Origin: Robiginitomaculum sp.
GTDB lineage: Bacteria; Pseudomonadota; Alphaproteobacteria; Caulobacterales; Maricaulaceae
Direction: 5' to 3'
Length of the DNA stretch: 64,000 nucleotides
NCBI GenBank assembly: GCA_002733805.1
Contig: NVXG01000001.1
Coordinates: forward strand, 124,001-188,000
Position 1 is the first letter of the stretch. Each line of letters begins with the position of its first letter. The translations under genes were made by a program, and so were the position numbers. Positions 43,841-52,930 of this stretch are shown here, in pieces. The notes under the pieces were generated by a model. The model saw only the letters and a program-made list of their open reading frames with translations. It was not told where the DNA came from and did no database searches.

Positions 43841-43959
43841 GTCAATCGTAACCGAGCAAAAAAGGGAAAGAAAATAATTTTGAGCAAATGTTCTACTTTT
43901 GTTCTTGTTATTCTCTTCTAACGGGTCTACCGTTCTGGCTCAACTTTTGGGGGGAGAGC

Positions 43960-45504
43960 ATGGCCACTCGGATCACAACATATGCATTTGATGGCATAGA
44001 AGCCCGTCCGGTTGACGTGCAAGTGCAACTGGTTTCCGGCCTACCAAGTTTTTCAATTGTCGGATTGGGCGACAAAGCGGTGGCTGAAAGTCGCGAGCGG
44101 GTCCGGGCGGCTTTTGCGGCGATTGGCTTGGCCATGCCCGGCAAACGTCTGGTGGTCAATTTGGCCCCGGCCGACCAACCCAAAGAAGGTTCTCATTACG
44201 ATTTGCCGATTGCCTTGGCGCTGATGATGGCGATCGGGGTTCTGCCCGAAGACGCCTTTGATCGATTTGCTGCGATCGGAGAAATGTCACTAGATGGGTC
44301 AATTGCCGCAGTCACCGGAGCGTTACCCGCCGCCATGGCCGCCAATAGTGCTGATCTGGGATTGATTTGTCCAATAGCCAACGGACCCGAAGCTGCGTGG
44401 GCCGGTGAGATGGAAATTCTAGCCGCACCCAATCTGATTTCTCTGGTTAATCACGTAAAAGGCACGGCAATTTTGACCTCCCCCGAGGCCGGCCCGCTTG
44501 ATCCTGGTCCTGCGGTGCCGGACATGCGAGATGTTCGCGGGCAGGAGTTGGCCAAGCGGGCCTTGGAAATTGCTGCGGCTGGGGGTCATAATTTGTTGAT
44601 GGTCGGCCCTCCCGGTTCGGGGAAATCCATGCTGGCGGCTCGGCTTCCCGGCCTGTTACCTCCGCTTTCTTCACAAGAATTGCTGGAAGTTTCGATGATC
44701 CACTCGATGGCCGGATTGCTGGAAAAAGGTCGGTTGACCCGGGCCCGGCCGTTTCGCACCCCGCACCATTCTGCCTCGATGGCTGCTTTGGTCGGGGGCG
44801 GGCAAAAAGCTCGTCCGGGGGAGGCCAGCCTGGCCCACCGTGGCGTGTTATTTTTGGATGAGTTTCCCGAGTTTTCGCCACAAGTATTGGACAGCTTGCG
44901 TCAGCCGCTGGAAACTGGCTCCATCAGTGTGGCTCGGGCCAATGCCCACATTACCTATCCAGCCCGGTTTCAATTGATCGGTGCGATGAACCCATGTCGC
45001 TGTGGCTCGGCGGGCAATGATGGCTATGCCTGTCGCCGTGGTCCTCGTTGTGCCAGTGATTATCAGGCTCGAATTTCTGGACCCCTGATGGACCGAATGG
45101 ATTTACAAATCGAGGTTCCGGCGGTTACCGCTGCCGACCTTGCTTTACCGCCATCAGCCGAAGGAACAGCGGAAATTGCCTTACGGGTGGCCAATGCCCG
45201 GCAAGTACAATTGGCAAGGCAAGCAGAGACAAATGGCGTGACCAATGCCGAGATCAGCACCGCTTCACTGGACCATGTGGCACGCCCGGATGATGCGGGG
45301 CAGCAATTATTGATCAAGGCGGCCGAAACTATGCAATTAACTGCCCGAGGATACCACCGGGTGTTACGCACGGCCCGCACCATTGCTGATCTGGAAGGCT
45401 CAACTGCCGTTCGGCGATTACATATCGCTGAAAGCTTGGGTTTACGTCGCCGTGCCGCACAGGCCACTGATACCATGGTTCTGTCTCGACAAATTCAAGT
45501 TTGA
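43960..45504 (+). CDS. comM: ComM/YifB family Mg-chelatase-like AAA+ ATPase
   Basis: A 514-residue protein. The N-terminal lon-protease-like domain (VDVQVQLVSGLPSFSIVGLGDKAV, GSHYDLPIALALM) precedes the AAA+ core with Walker A GPPGSGKSM near residue 216 and the Walker B VLFLDEFPEF. A cysteine cluster (CRCGSAGNDGYACRRG) precedes the C-terminal helical domain. ComM is a helicase that promotes branch migration during integration of incoming DNA. The ATG at 43960 has a strong GGGGGAGAG ribosome-binding site. Confidence 0.92.
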   Translation: MATRITTYAFDGIEARPVDVQVQLVSGLPSFSIVGLGDKAVAESRERVRAAFAAIGLAMPGKRLVVNLAPADQPKEGSHYDLPIALALMMAIGVLPEDAFDRFAAIGEMSLDGSIAAVTGALPAAMAANSADLGLICPIANGPEAAWAGEMEILAAPNLISLVNHVKGTAILTSPEAGPLDPGPAVPDMRDVRGQELAKRALEIAAAGGHNLLMVGPPGSGKSMLAARLPGLLPPLSSQELLEVSMIHSMAGLLEKGRLTRARPFRTPHHSASMAALVGGGQKARPGEASLAHRGVLFLDEFPEFSPQVLDSLRQPLETGSISVARANAHITYPARFQLIGAMNPCRCGSAGNDGYACRRGPRCASDYQARISGPLMDRMDLQIEVPAVTAADLALPPSAEGTAEIALRVANARQVQLARQAETNGVTNAEISTASLDHVARPDDAGQQLLIKAAETMQLTARGYHRVLRTARTIADLEGSTAVRRLHIAESLGLRRRAAQATDTMVLSRQIQV

Positions 45505-45575
45505 TGACGGTTTCTTAAGGCCCGTCTGCTAGTTGTTGGGTTCATAGTAATTCCTGATCAGGCAGAGCGATACAG

Positions 45576-46463
45576 ATGAACCCGGACCTTCTTTTCGAAC
45601 AAATGACAGACTTGATTGTGGCGCGTGATTCCGGCCAGAATATCCAATTGGTCAATGCCGCCTTTGTTCATGCGTTTGGTCAAAGTGCCGATGAATGGGT
45701 TGGGCAAAAGCTGGACGCCAGCATGGCTGGCGCACAGACCGGCGCTTTTGATGAAAACCGAGCTTATGGTTATATCACAATCGCCAGAAGACTGTACTGG
45801 ATTGAATGGGTCGAAACGGAACTGGCAGATGGTGGTAGTCTCTCGGTCGGGCGACTTAATGCCGATCGTCGGGTCCGAAATCGAACCAGCAATGACCAGC
45901 GCGAAGATCGTCGGCGCAATCGACTTATTGCGTTTCAAAAACCAATTGATGCAACACCAAACAAGATAGGTGGTGCGCCTAAAATTGTTCAGATGCTTCC
46001 CACAGAACCAGAGCAAATTGCACCCTCACTTGCGCCTGTGCAAAGGAGTGCAGCAGCACCCGAAGCGCGCCCGGCCCTGCAGATATTGTTGGCCGAAGAC
46101 GATTTACTGAATGCCAAACTGGCCCGTACTTTGCTGGAACGAACCGGTTGTGTGGTTACCCATGTTGAAAATGGGTGGGACGCGGTCGAGGCGGCCCGAC
46201 GACAAACGTTTGATCTGGTTTTTATGGATATTCGCATGCCAAAAATGGATGGATTAAGCGCGGCGCGGGCCATTCGAGCGCTGGGCGGTGCCTGGACCGA
46301 TATTCCGATTGTGGCGCTGACCGCTAATGCCTTCGCCGAAGATAAAAAGGCCTGCCACCAAGCCGGGATGGATGGCTTTCTAACCAAGCCGATTAGCGTT
46401 GATGCGTTGAACGCCGCACAGAAGCATTGGACAAATCAGAGCGAAAAGGCGAAAACGGCCTGA
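45576..46463 (+). CDS. PAS-receiver protein without a kinase core
   Basis: A 295-residue protein. Residues about 1-95 look like a PAS sensor (MTDLIVARDSGQNIQLVNAA, then ADEWVGQKLDA). A charged linker and Pro-rich segment follow. Residues about 167-285 are a response receiver: acidic pair in LLAEDDLL (175-176), phospho-acceptor Asp218 in VFMDIRMPKMDG, Thr249 and Lys271 in FLTKPI. The receiver resembles those of hybrid kinases, yet no HisKA or ATPase domain is present. It could be a phosphorelay intermediate or the remnant of a hybrid kinase. No output domain is seen. Confidence 0.82.
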   Translation: MNPDLLFEQMTDLIVARDSGQNIQLVNAAFVHAFGQSADEWVGQKLDASMAGAQTGAFDENRAYGYITIARRLYWIEWVETELADGGSLSVGRLNADRRVRNRTSNDQREDRRRNRLIAFQKPIDATPNKIGGAPKIVQMLPTEPEQIAPSLAPVQRSAAAPEARPALQILLAEDDLLNAKLARTLLERTGCVVTHVENGWDAVEAARRQTFDLVFMDIRMPKMDGLSAARAIRALGGAWTDIPIVALTANAFAEDKKACHQAGMDGFLTKPISVDALNAAQKHWTNQSEKAKTA

Positions 46464-46485
46464 GTTCAATTTCAGGAAATCCATT

Positions 46486-47814
46486 TTGACCGATACAACC
46501 AAGCGATCACCCAAGGCAGCTCGCCGCCCATGGCGCGAATTGATTTTATCCTATCCAGCCATGTTGGTGTTGGGCTTTGCCTCCGGTCTGCCCTTGATGA
46601 TGGTGTTTTCCAAACTGTCCTTCTGGTTACGAGAAGTCGGTGTAGATCGCTCAACCATTGGTTTTTTCTACTGGGTTGGCTTGGCCTATACCTTCAAATT
46701 CTTATGGGCGCCGGTGGTTGACCGGTTGCAGATACCAGTCCTGCACAAGTTGCTGGGCCGTCGTCGTTCCTGGATGTTTGTAGCATTGATCGGTACGGCC
46801 ATTGGTTTGTTAGTGATCGGGTTTTCTGATCCGACGCAAGGCTTGATGATGACCTTGGCTGGGGCATTTATTTTGGCCTATTCCGGAGCCACTTTGGATA
46901 TTTCGGTCGATGCGTGGCGCATTGAATCGGCGCCCAACCGGGAACAAGCCGGCATGGCCGCCACCTATATTCTAGGCTACCGCTTTGCCATCATGTTTGC
47001 CGGGGTTGGTCTGGTCATTGCGGATAATACTTCATGGAAAGTATCTTATGGCATTATGGCTTTGGTCATGTTGGCCATTGGCGGTTTGTTGTTCAAAATC
47101 CGTGAGCCACAAAGAGCCATTGAAGAAACCAAACAATCCCTCAAAAGCTGGTCTGCACAATTTGCCTCCAATGTCTCAGAGCCATTTTTGGCTATTGTCC
47201 AAAGGTTGGGCGTCTGGACCTTACCGGTGTTTGGGCTGGTTGCGATTTATCGTCTCAGTGATTTTACCATGGGCGTGATGGCCTCGCCTCTTTATGCCGA
47301 CCTTGGGTATACCAAAACGGAAGTTGGAACGATCACCGGCCTGATTGCACCTTGGCTGATCGTGTTGGGTGGCTTTGCCGGTGGCGGGCTGACGTTATGG
47401 GCTGGTTTGATGCGGGCGCTATTGGTCGGTGCCGTTGTGACCGTTTTGACCAATGGTGCGTTCGCTTGGCTGGCCATGCAGGGCACAGCGGAAACGTGGC
47501 GACTGTTGATTGTGGTGGGTTCCGATAATTTTGCGGCGGGCTTTGTGGGTGCGGCTTTCATTGCCTATTTGTCGGCGCTGACCGATCCGGCCAATGCCGC
47601 CACCCAATATGCGGTGTTCAGCTCGCTTTATGCGTTCTTCTGCAAGTTTCTGGCCGGGTTTTCCGGGGTGTTGGCCGACGCGATTGGCTATGTAAATTTC
47701 TTTCTAGTGACCGCGTCTTACGGGCTACCTGCGGCGATTTTGGTGATCTGGATCATGCTGCGCGGCAGCCCGGAAGCTCGAGGGGTTCAATCGGGTTCAA
47801 TGCCAGACGCATAG
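46486..47814 (+). CDS. AmpG-like MFS transporter (muropeptide permease)
   Basis: A 442-residue membrane protein with about twelve hydrophobic segments. The AmpG pattern is clear: MLVLGFASGLPLMMVFSKLS, FYWVGLAYTFKFLWAPVVDR, and GATLDISVDAWRIESAPNREQ. AmpG imports anhydro-muropeptides for cell-wall recycling; the substrate here is inferred. The start is TTG at 46486 with AGGA nine bases upstream; no in-frame ATG gives an intact first helix. Its 3' end overlaps maeB by 28 bases on the opposite strand. Confidence 0.87.
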   Translation: MTDTTKRSPKAARRPWRELILSYPAMLVLGFASGLPLMMVFSKLSFWLREVGVDRSTIGFFYWVGLAYTFKFLWAPVVDRLQIPVLHKLLGRRRSWMFVALIGTAIGLLVIGFSDPTQGLMMTLAGAFILAYSGATLDISVDAWRIESAPNREQAGMAATYILGYRFAIMFAGVGLVIADNTSWKVSYGIMALVMLAIGGLLFKIREPQRAIEETKQSLKSWSAQFASNVSEPFLAIVQRLGVWTLPVFGLVAIYRLSDFTMGVMASPLYADLGYTKTEVGTITGLIAPWLIVLGGFAGGGLTLWAGLMRALLVGAVVTVLTNGAFAWLAMQGTAETWRLLIVVGSDNFAAGFVGAAFIAYLSALTDPANAATQYAVFSSLYAFFCKFLAGFSGVLADAIGYVNFFLVTASYGLPAAILVIWIMLRGSPEARGVQSGSMPDA

Positions 47815-50060
47815 GCGGCAAACGTTGCCATATTGACGATCTCCGACACATTGGCTCCCAGGGGCAGGATTTGCACCGGCTTGCTTAATCCGGTTAGTAA
47901 AGGTCCGATCACCGTGGTTTCGCCAATGGCGCTCAATAGCTTGGTCGAGATAGACGCCGAGTGGACCGCAGGCATGACCAGCACATTGGCCGGACCGGTC
48001 AAGCGGGCAAACGGATACATTTGCTGGGCGATGTGATCCAGCGCAATATCGGCCGCCATCTCGCCTTCATATTCAAAATCAATATCGGTGCGCTGGTCCA
48101 AAATGTGTACCGCTTCGCGGATTTTCTGACACCGTTCGCCGCCCGGATTGCCAAAATTGGAATACGACAAGAAGGCCACACGCGGCACAAAGCCTAGATG
48201 GCGAACCATTCTGGCTGTCTCAATGGCAATTTCGGCCAGCTCGTCTGATGTGGGAAATTCGGTCACATTGGTGTCGGCAATAAACACGGTTTGTCCTTTG
48301 GACAAGGCGATGGAAACGCCGACCACCCGCTGACCTTTGGCTGGATCAATGGCTCGTAATACATCACGCAGCGCAATATCATAATTGCGGGTAATGCCGG
48401 TCACCATGGCATCGGCATCGCCCAGTGCCAGCATGCAGGATGAAAAGATATTGCGATCATTATTGATCAATCGCTGCACATCCCGGCTCAAATAGCCCCG
48501 ACGTTGCAATCGCTTATATAAATAATCAAAATAATCAGGATTGCGATCTGACAGCATGGCATTGCAGACCTCTAGATCGGTATTGGACTCCAGACCGACC
48601 AGTTTCATATTGCGCCGCACTTGCTGTTCGCGCCCGATCAGAATGGCTTTGCCAAATCCCTGGGTTTGAAACGCATGGGCCGCGCGGATTGTGGCGGGTT
48701 CTTCGCCTTCGGCAAACACTACGGTCTGCGGCTTGCTGCGTACGGCGCTGTGAATGGTCTGGATCAGGGCGGCAGTTGGATCCAGACGCTGAGCCAGTTG
48801 ATCGCGATAGGCATCCATATCAACAATTGGTTTGCGCGCCACACCGGAATCCATGGCGGCTTGCGCCACAAAAGGTGGAATGAACGTGATCAATCTGGGA
48901 TCAAACGGGGCTGGAATAATGTATTCCCGACCAAAGCTGGGCCGGGCGCCGTGATAGGCGGCGGCCACTTCATCGGGCACGTCTTCTCTGGACAGCTCTG
49001 CCAGAGCGTGGGCGCAGGCCAGCTTCATTTCTTCGTTGATGGTTCTGGCCCGGACATCCAGCGCGCCCCTGAAAATATAGGGAAAGCCTAAAACATTGTT
49101 GACCTGATTGGGATAATCCGAGCGACCGGTGGCAACAATGGCATCGCGGCGCACTGCGTGCACCTCTTCGGGAGTGATTTCCGGATTGGGATTGGCCATC
49201 GCAAAAATAATCGGGTCTTTGGCCATTGATTTTACCATGTCCTGGGTAATGGCTCCGGCGGCGGATAGGCCCAGTACGCAATCTGCGCCGACCATGGCTT
49301 CGCTTAAGGTTCGCATCGGGGTTTTAATCGCGTGACGGCGTTTCCATTGATCCAGATCATCGCGTTCGTCATGGATCACCCCGTCGGCATCGACCACAAT
49401 GGTGTTTTCTTTTCGAACGCCCAGAGATTGTACAAGCTCCAAAACGGACAAGCCAGCCGCTCCGGCTCCGACCAGCACCACTTTCAAATCTTTCATTTTG
49501 CGATTGGTCAGTTCAACTGAATTGATCAATCCGGCTGATGCAATGATCGCAGTGCCGTGTTGGTCATCATGAAAAACCGGAATGTCCAGCGCCTCGCGCA
49601 AGGCAGTCTCGATCATGAAACATTCGGGGCTTTTGATGTCTTCCAGATTGATGCCGCCAAAGGTGTTGCCAAACCGCCGGACACATTCAATAAAGGCATC
49701 CACATCGGTTTCTTCGATCTCAATATCAACACTGTCCACATCAGCAAAGCGTTTGAATAAAACGCACTTGCCTTCCATGACCGGTTTGGAGGCAGCCGGT
49801 CCTAAGTTTCCCAATCCCAAAATGGCCGTGCCATTGGTTATAACGGCGACCATATTTCCCTTGGACGTATAATCGTACACCGCATCTGGGTTTTCGGCGA
49901 TGGCTAAAACGGGTGCGGCAACTCCGGGCGAATAGGCCAAAGACAGGTCGCGCTGGGTGGCCATCGGCTTGGTTGCCGCGAGGGCAACTTTGCCGGGTTT
50001 TGGATACCGGTGAAAATCCAGCGCTTCCTGATCTGATGTGGATTGCTTGCGCGACGTCAT
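47787..50060 (-). CDS. maeB: NADP-dependent malic enzyme (MaeB type, with PTA-like domain)
   Basis: A 757-residue enzyme. The N-terminal half is the malic domain (SLAYSPGVAAPVLAI, GNMVAVITNGTAILGLGNLG) and the NAD(P)-binding domain (VVLVGAGAAGLSVLELV, FAMANPNPEITPEE). The C-terminal half from about residue 430 resembles phosphotransacetylase, which regulates MaeB by acetyl-CoA in homologues. It converts malate to pyruvate and CO2. ATG 50060 has AGGAG upstream. It is divergent from mutS with 176 bases between, in which I see no convincing -35/-10 pair. Confidence 0.94.
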   Translation of the reverse strand: MTSRKQSTSDQEALDFHRYPKPGKVALAATKPMATQRDLSLAYSPGVAAPVLAIAENPDAVYDYTSKGNMVAVITNGTAILGLGNLGPAASKPVMEGKCVLFKRFADVDSVDIEIEETDVDAFIECVRRFGNTFGGINLEDIKSPECFMIETALREALDIPVFHDDQHGTAIIASAGLINSVELTNRKMKDLKVVLVGAGAAGLSVLELVQSLGVRKENTIVVDADGVIHDERDDLDQWKRRHAIKTPMRTLSEAMVGADCVLGLSAAGAITQDMVKSMAKDPIIFAMANPNPEITPEEVHAVRRDAIVATGRSDYPNQVNNVLGFPYIFRGALDVRARTINEEMKLACAHALAELSREDVPDEVAAAYHGARPSFGREYIIPAPFDPRLITFIPPFVAQAAMDSGVARKPIVDMDAYRDQLAQRLDPTAALIQTIHSAVRSKPQTVVFAEGEEPATIRAAHAFQTQGFGKAILIGREQQVRRNMKLVGLESNTDLEVCNAMLSDRNPDYFDYLYKRLQRRGYLSRDVQRLINNDRNIFSSCMLALGDADAMVTGITRNYDIALRDVLRAIDPAKGQRVVGVSIALSKGQTVFIADTNVTEFPTSDELAEIAIETARMVRHLGFVPRVAFLSYSNFGNPGGERCQKIREAVHILDQRTDIDFEYEGEMAADIALDHIAQQMYPFARLTGPANVLVMPAVHSASISTKLLSAIGETTVIGPLLTGLSKPVQILPLGANVSEIVNMATFAAYASGIEPD

Positions 50061-50236
50061 TGCCTGATATCTCCTGCGGTTTTCTTTCGGGTCAAAACGT
50101 ATGGCTGTTCGGTAGTTGTGGCAATCCATTGCACGGTTGTGGGCAAATGCTAAATTGGTGACCTGATCCGGTGCACGGCGCACAATTTGTCTGAAAACCG
50201 GTACCCACCTTTTCGATTGTGCTTTATCCTGCCTAG

Positions 50237-52930
50237 ATGGTTCGAACCAAAAAACAGAAAAAGCCCGGCATTACGCCGATGATGGCCCAGTATATGCGCA
50301 TTCGTGAGACGGCGAATGATGCCCTGTTGTTTTATCGAATGGGTGATTTTTACGAATTGTTTTTTGAGGATGCCATTGCAGCCTCGGCGGCGCTGGACAT
50401 TACCCTGACCAAACGTGGCCAACATAATGGCGAAGACATCCCGATGTGCGGTGTGCCAGTGGCCGCCGCAGAAGGGTATTTGCTTCGGCTGATTAAAAAA
50501 GGCTTTCGTGTTGCCGTTTGTGAACAAACCGAAAGTCCGGTCGAGGCAAAAAAGCGCGGGCCCAAATCAGTTGTGAATCGCGAAATGGTACGCTTGGTCA
50601 CCCCCGGAACCCTGACCGAAGAAACCTTGTTGGATGCCAAATTGGCCAATCGGGTTATGGCGCTGAACCGTACAGCATCGGGTGAGTTGGCGCTGGCTTG
50701 GGCTGATGTTTCCACTGGCGAGTTTGCAGCCATCAGCTTTTCGGGAACAGAGGCGGCGACACAACTCGAGGAAACATTGGTCTCGTTAAGCCCAAAAGAG
50801 CTGTTATTGCCGGAAGCACTGGAAGCGCCCGATTTCCTGTCGCACACAGATATGGCGCTGACTCCACTGCCAAATGCATCGTTTGCCGTGACGTCTCTTA
50901 AGGAAAAGCGACTGGCTGGCGCATTTGGTGCCACCGGATTAGATGGATATGGGCAGTTTAGCCGGGCCGAAACCGGGGCGTTGATCGCGCTTTATGGATA
51001 TGTGGAGCTGACCCAGGCTGGATCGGCCCCTAAATTACGACCGCCAATGCAACACGAGATCAGTTCGCATCTTGCCATTGATCCGGCCACTCGGCGCTCA
51101 CTGGAAATTAGCAACACCATGAGCGGTACGCGAAAAGGCAGTTTATTAGCGGCGGTGGACCGAACTGTTTCTGCTGCCGGGGCACGTGTATTGACTGATC
51201 GGTTGGAGCGACCCTCAACCGATCTGGCTCAGATCAATATCTGGCTGGATGCAATTGCCTGGCTGCGGTCCGAGCCGGACTTGAGCCAGAAAATTCGCGA
51301 ACAATTACAAGGAATACCCGATCTGGCCCGGTCTTTTTCGCGATTGTCTTTGGGCCGGGGAGGTCCACGCGATTTACGGTGTGCTGCCCGTGCGGTTTTT
51401 GCCGGTGAGATGGTCAATGCCTTGTTTTTAGGAGCAGCTCGGCGGAACCTGCCCAAAGGGCTGGCTGATGATCTGGACATTGTTTCCCTGAAAGGCCGCG
51501 CCAGTTTGGCCACCTTGGTTGAAGAATTGCAAAAGGCCTTTGTACAGACCCCGTGCGTATATGACCGCGAAGGTGGGTTTGTGACCAAAGGCTGGTCAGC
51601 CGCGTTGGATGAACAACGAGAATTACGGGATCATTCGCGGCGCCGGATTGCCCGTCTGCAAGGCAAATATATCGAAACAACCGGCCTGTCCGCCTTGAAG
51701 GTCAAACATAATAATGTGTTGGGGTACTTTGTCGAAGTCACACCGCGCCACGCACAGGTTTTACTGAGCGAACCGTTGAACGATGTGTTCCGGCATCGTC
51801 AGACTTTGGCCAGCGCGGTGCGGTTTTCCACCGATGAGCTGTCCGCGTTGGAGACTGAAATACGCGCTGCGGCTGATCGGGCTTTGGCGTTGGAGCGTGA
51901 AATATATGACGGGTTTCTGAGCCGAATTTTGGATGAAAGCATTGCGGTGCGGGATATTGCCTACGGCTTGGCCGGGCTGGATGTATTGCAAGGCAATGTG
52001 CATTGGGCCAGAGAAAGCGGCGCGGTGCGACCTGTCTTGGGGGACCATCAGGATTTCGAGATCAAGGCCGGTCGTCATCCGGTCGTTGAGCCGGCTTTGG
52101 CCCGCGACGGCCAGCGCAATTTTACGCCCAATGATTGTGTTTTGGGTGCGTCTCGTGAAGACAAAGCACGGTTGTTATTTGTGACCGGACCCAATATGGC
52201 CGGCAAATCAACTTGGTTGCGGCAAAATGCCTTGATGGTCATTCTGGCCCAAGCCGGATTGTTTGTCCCGGCCGAGCAAGCGCGGATCGGTTTGGTTGAT
52301 CGGTTGTTCAGTCGGGTCGGTGCGTCTGATGATCTGGCCGGGGGGCGCTCCACGTTTATGGTGGAAATGACCGAAACGGCGGCGATCCTAAATCAAGCAA
52401 CCCAACGATCATTTGTGATTCTGGATGAAATTGGTCGCGGAACCGCCACGTGGGATGGGCTGGCCATTGCGTGGGCCACGGCCGAGCATTTACAGGCGAT
52501 CAATTGTTGTCGCGCGTTGTTTGCCACCCATTATCATGAATTGACCGCGTTGGCCGGACGCTTGCCCCACATCGCAAATGTTTCCTTGAAAGCCAAGGAA
52601 TGGAATGGCGATCTGGTCTTCCTGCATACGGTGGTTCCGGGTGCGGCAGACCGCAGTTACGGCATTCAAGTGGCCCGGTTGTCTGGGCTGCCGGATGCGG
52701 CAATTGTCCGGGCCACCGAGGTGTTAACCGAGCTGGAATCCAATAATGACAAGGGAGCCTTGGCCGAAGACTTGCCGCTTTTTGCACCCAGGGTCAAACC
52801 ACAACCAATGGCCAAACCCAGTGTGGTAGAGGCCCGTCTGCGCGCCGCGCAATTGGATGATATGAGCCCACGTGAGGCTATGGAATTTATCTATGAATTG
52901 CAGCAATTGGCTGACAAGAAACAACCATGA
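50237..52930 (+). CDS. mutS: DNA mismatch repair protein MutS
   Basis: An 897-residue protein. The mismatch-contacting Phe-x-Glu lies in YRMGDFYELFFEDA near residue 40. The ATPase has Walker A GPNMAGKST near residue 651, the RVGASDDLAGGRSTFMVEM section and Walker B VILDEIGRGTATWDG, where GTAT replaces the usual GTST. It recognises mismatches and recruits MutL. The ATG has no clear ribosome-binding site. The stop overlaps the glnD start. Confidence 0.97.
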   Translation: MVRTKKQKKPGITPMMAQYMRIRETANDALLFYRMGDFYELFFEDAIAASAALDITLTKRGQHNGEDIPMCGVPVAAAEGYLLRLIKKGFRVAVCEQTESPVEAKKRGPKSVVNREMVRLVTPGTLTEETLLDAKLANRVMALNRTASGELALAWADVSTGEFAAISFSGTEAATQLEETLVSLSPKELLLPEALEAPDFLSHTDMALTPLPNASFAVTSLKEKRLAGAFGATGLDGYGQFSRAETGALIALYGYVELTQAGSAPKLRPPMQHEISSHLAIDPATRRSLEISNTMSGTRKGSLLAAVDRTVSAAGARVLTDRLERPSTDLAQINIWLDAIAWLRSEPDLSQKIREQLQGIPDLARSFSRLSLGRGGPRDLRCAARAVFAGEMVNALFLGAARRNLPKGLADDLDIVSLKGRASLATLVEELQKAFVQTPCVYDREGGFVTKGWSAALDEQRELRDHSRRRIARLQGKYIETTGLSALKVKHNNVLGYFVEVTPRHAQVLLSEPLNDVFRHRQTLASAVRFSTDELSALETEIRAAADRALALEREIYDGFLSRILDESIAVRDIAYGLAGLDVLQGNVHWARESGAVRPVLGDHQDFEIKAGRHPVVEPALARDGQRNFTPNDCVLGASREDKARLLFVTGPNMAGKSTWLRQNALMVILAQAGLFVPAEQARIGLVDRLFSRVGASDDLAGGRSTFMVEMTETAAILNQATQRSFVILDEIGRGTATWDGLAIAWATAEHLQAINCCRALFATHYHELTALAGRLPHIANVSLKAKEWNGDLVFLHTVVPGAADRSYGIQVARLSGLPDAAIVRATEVLTELESNNDKGALAEDLPLFAPRVKPQPMAKPSVVEARLRAAQLDDMSPREAMEFIYELQQLADKKQP

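Noticed and set aside
50350-50934. 194-residue minus-strand frame
   Set aside because: It is a shadow of mutS, whose frame has conserved motifs through this region.
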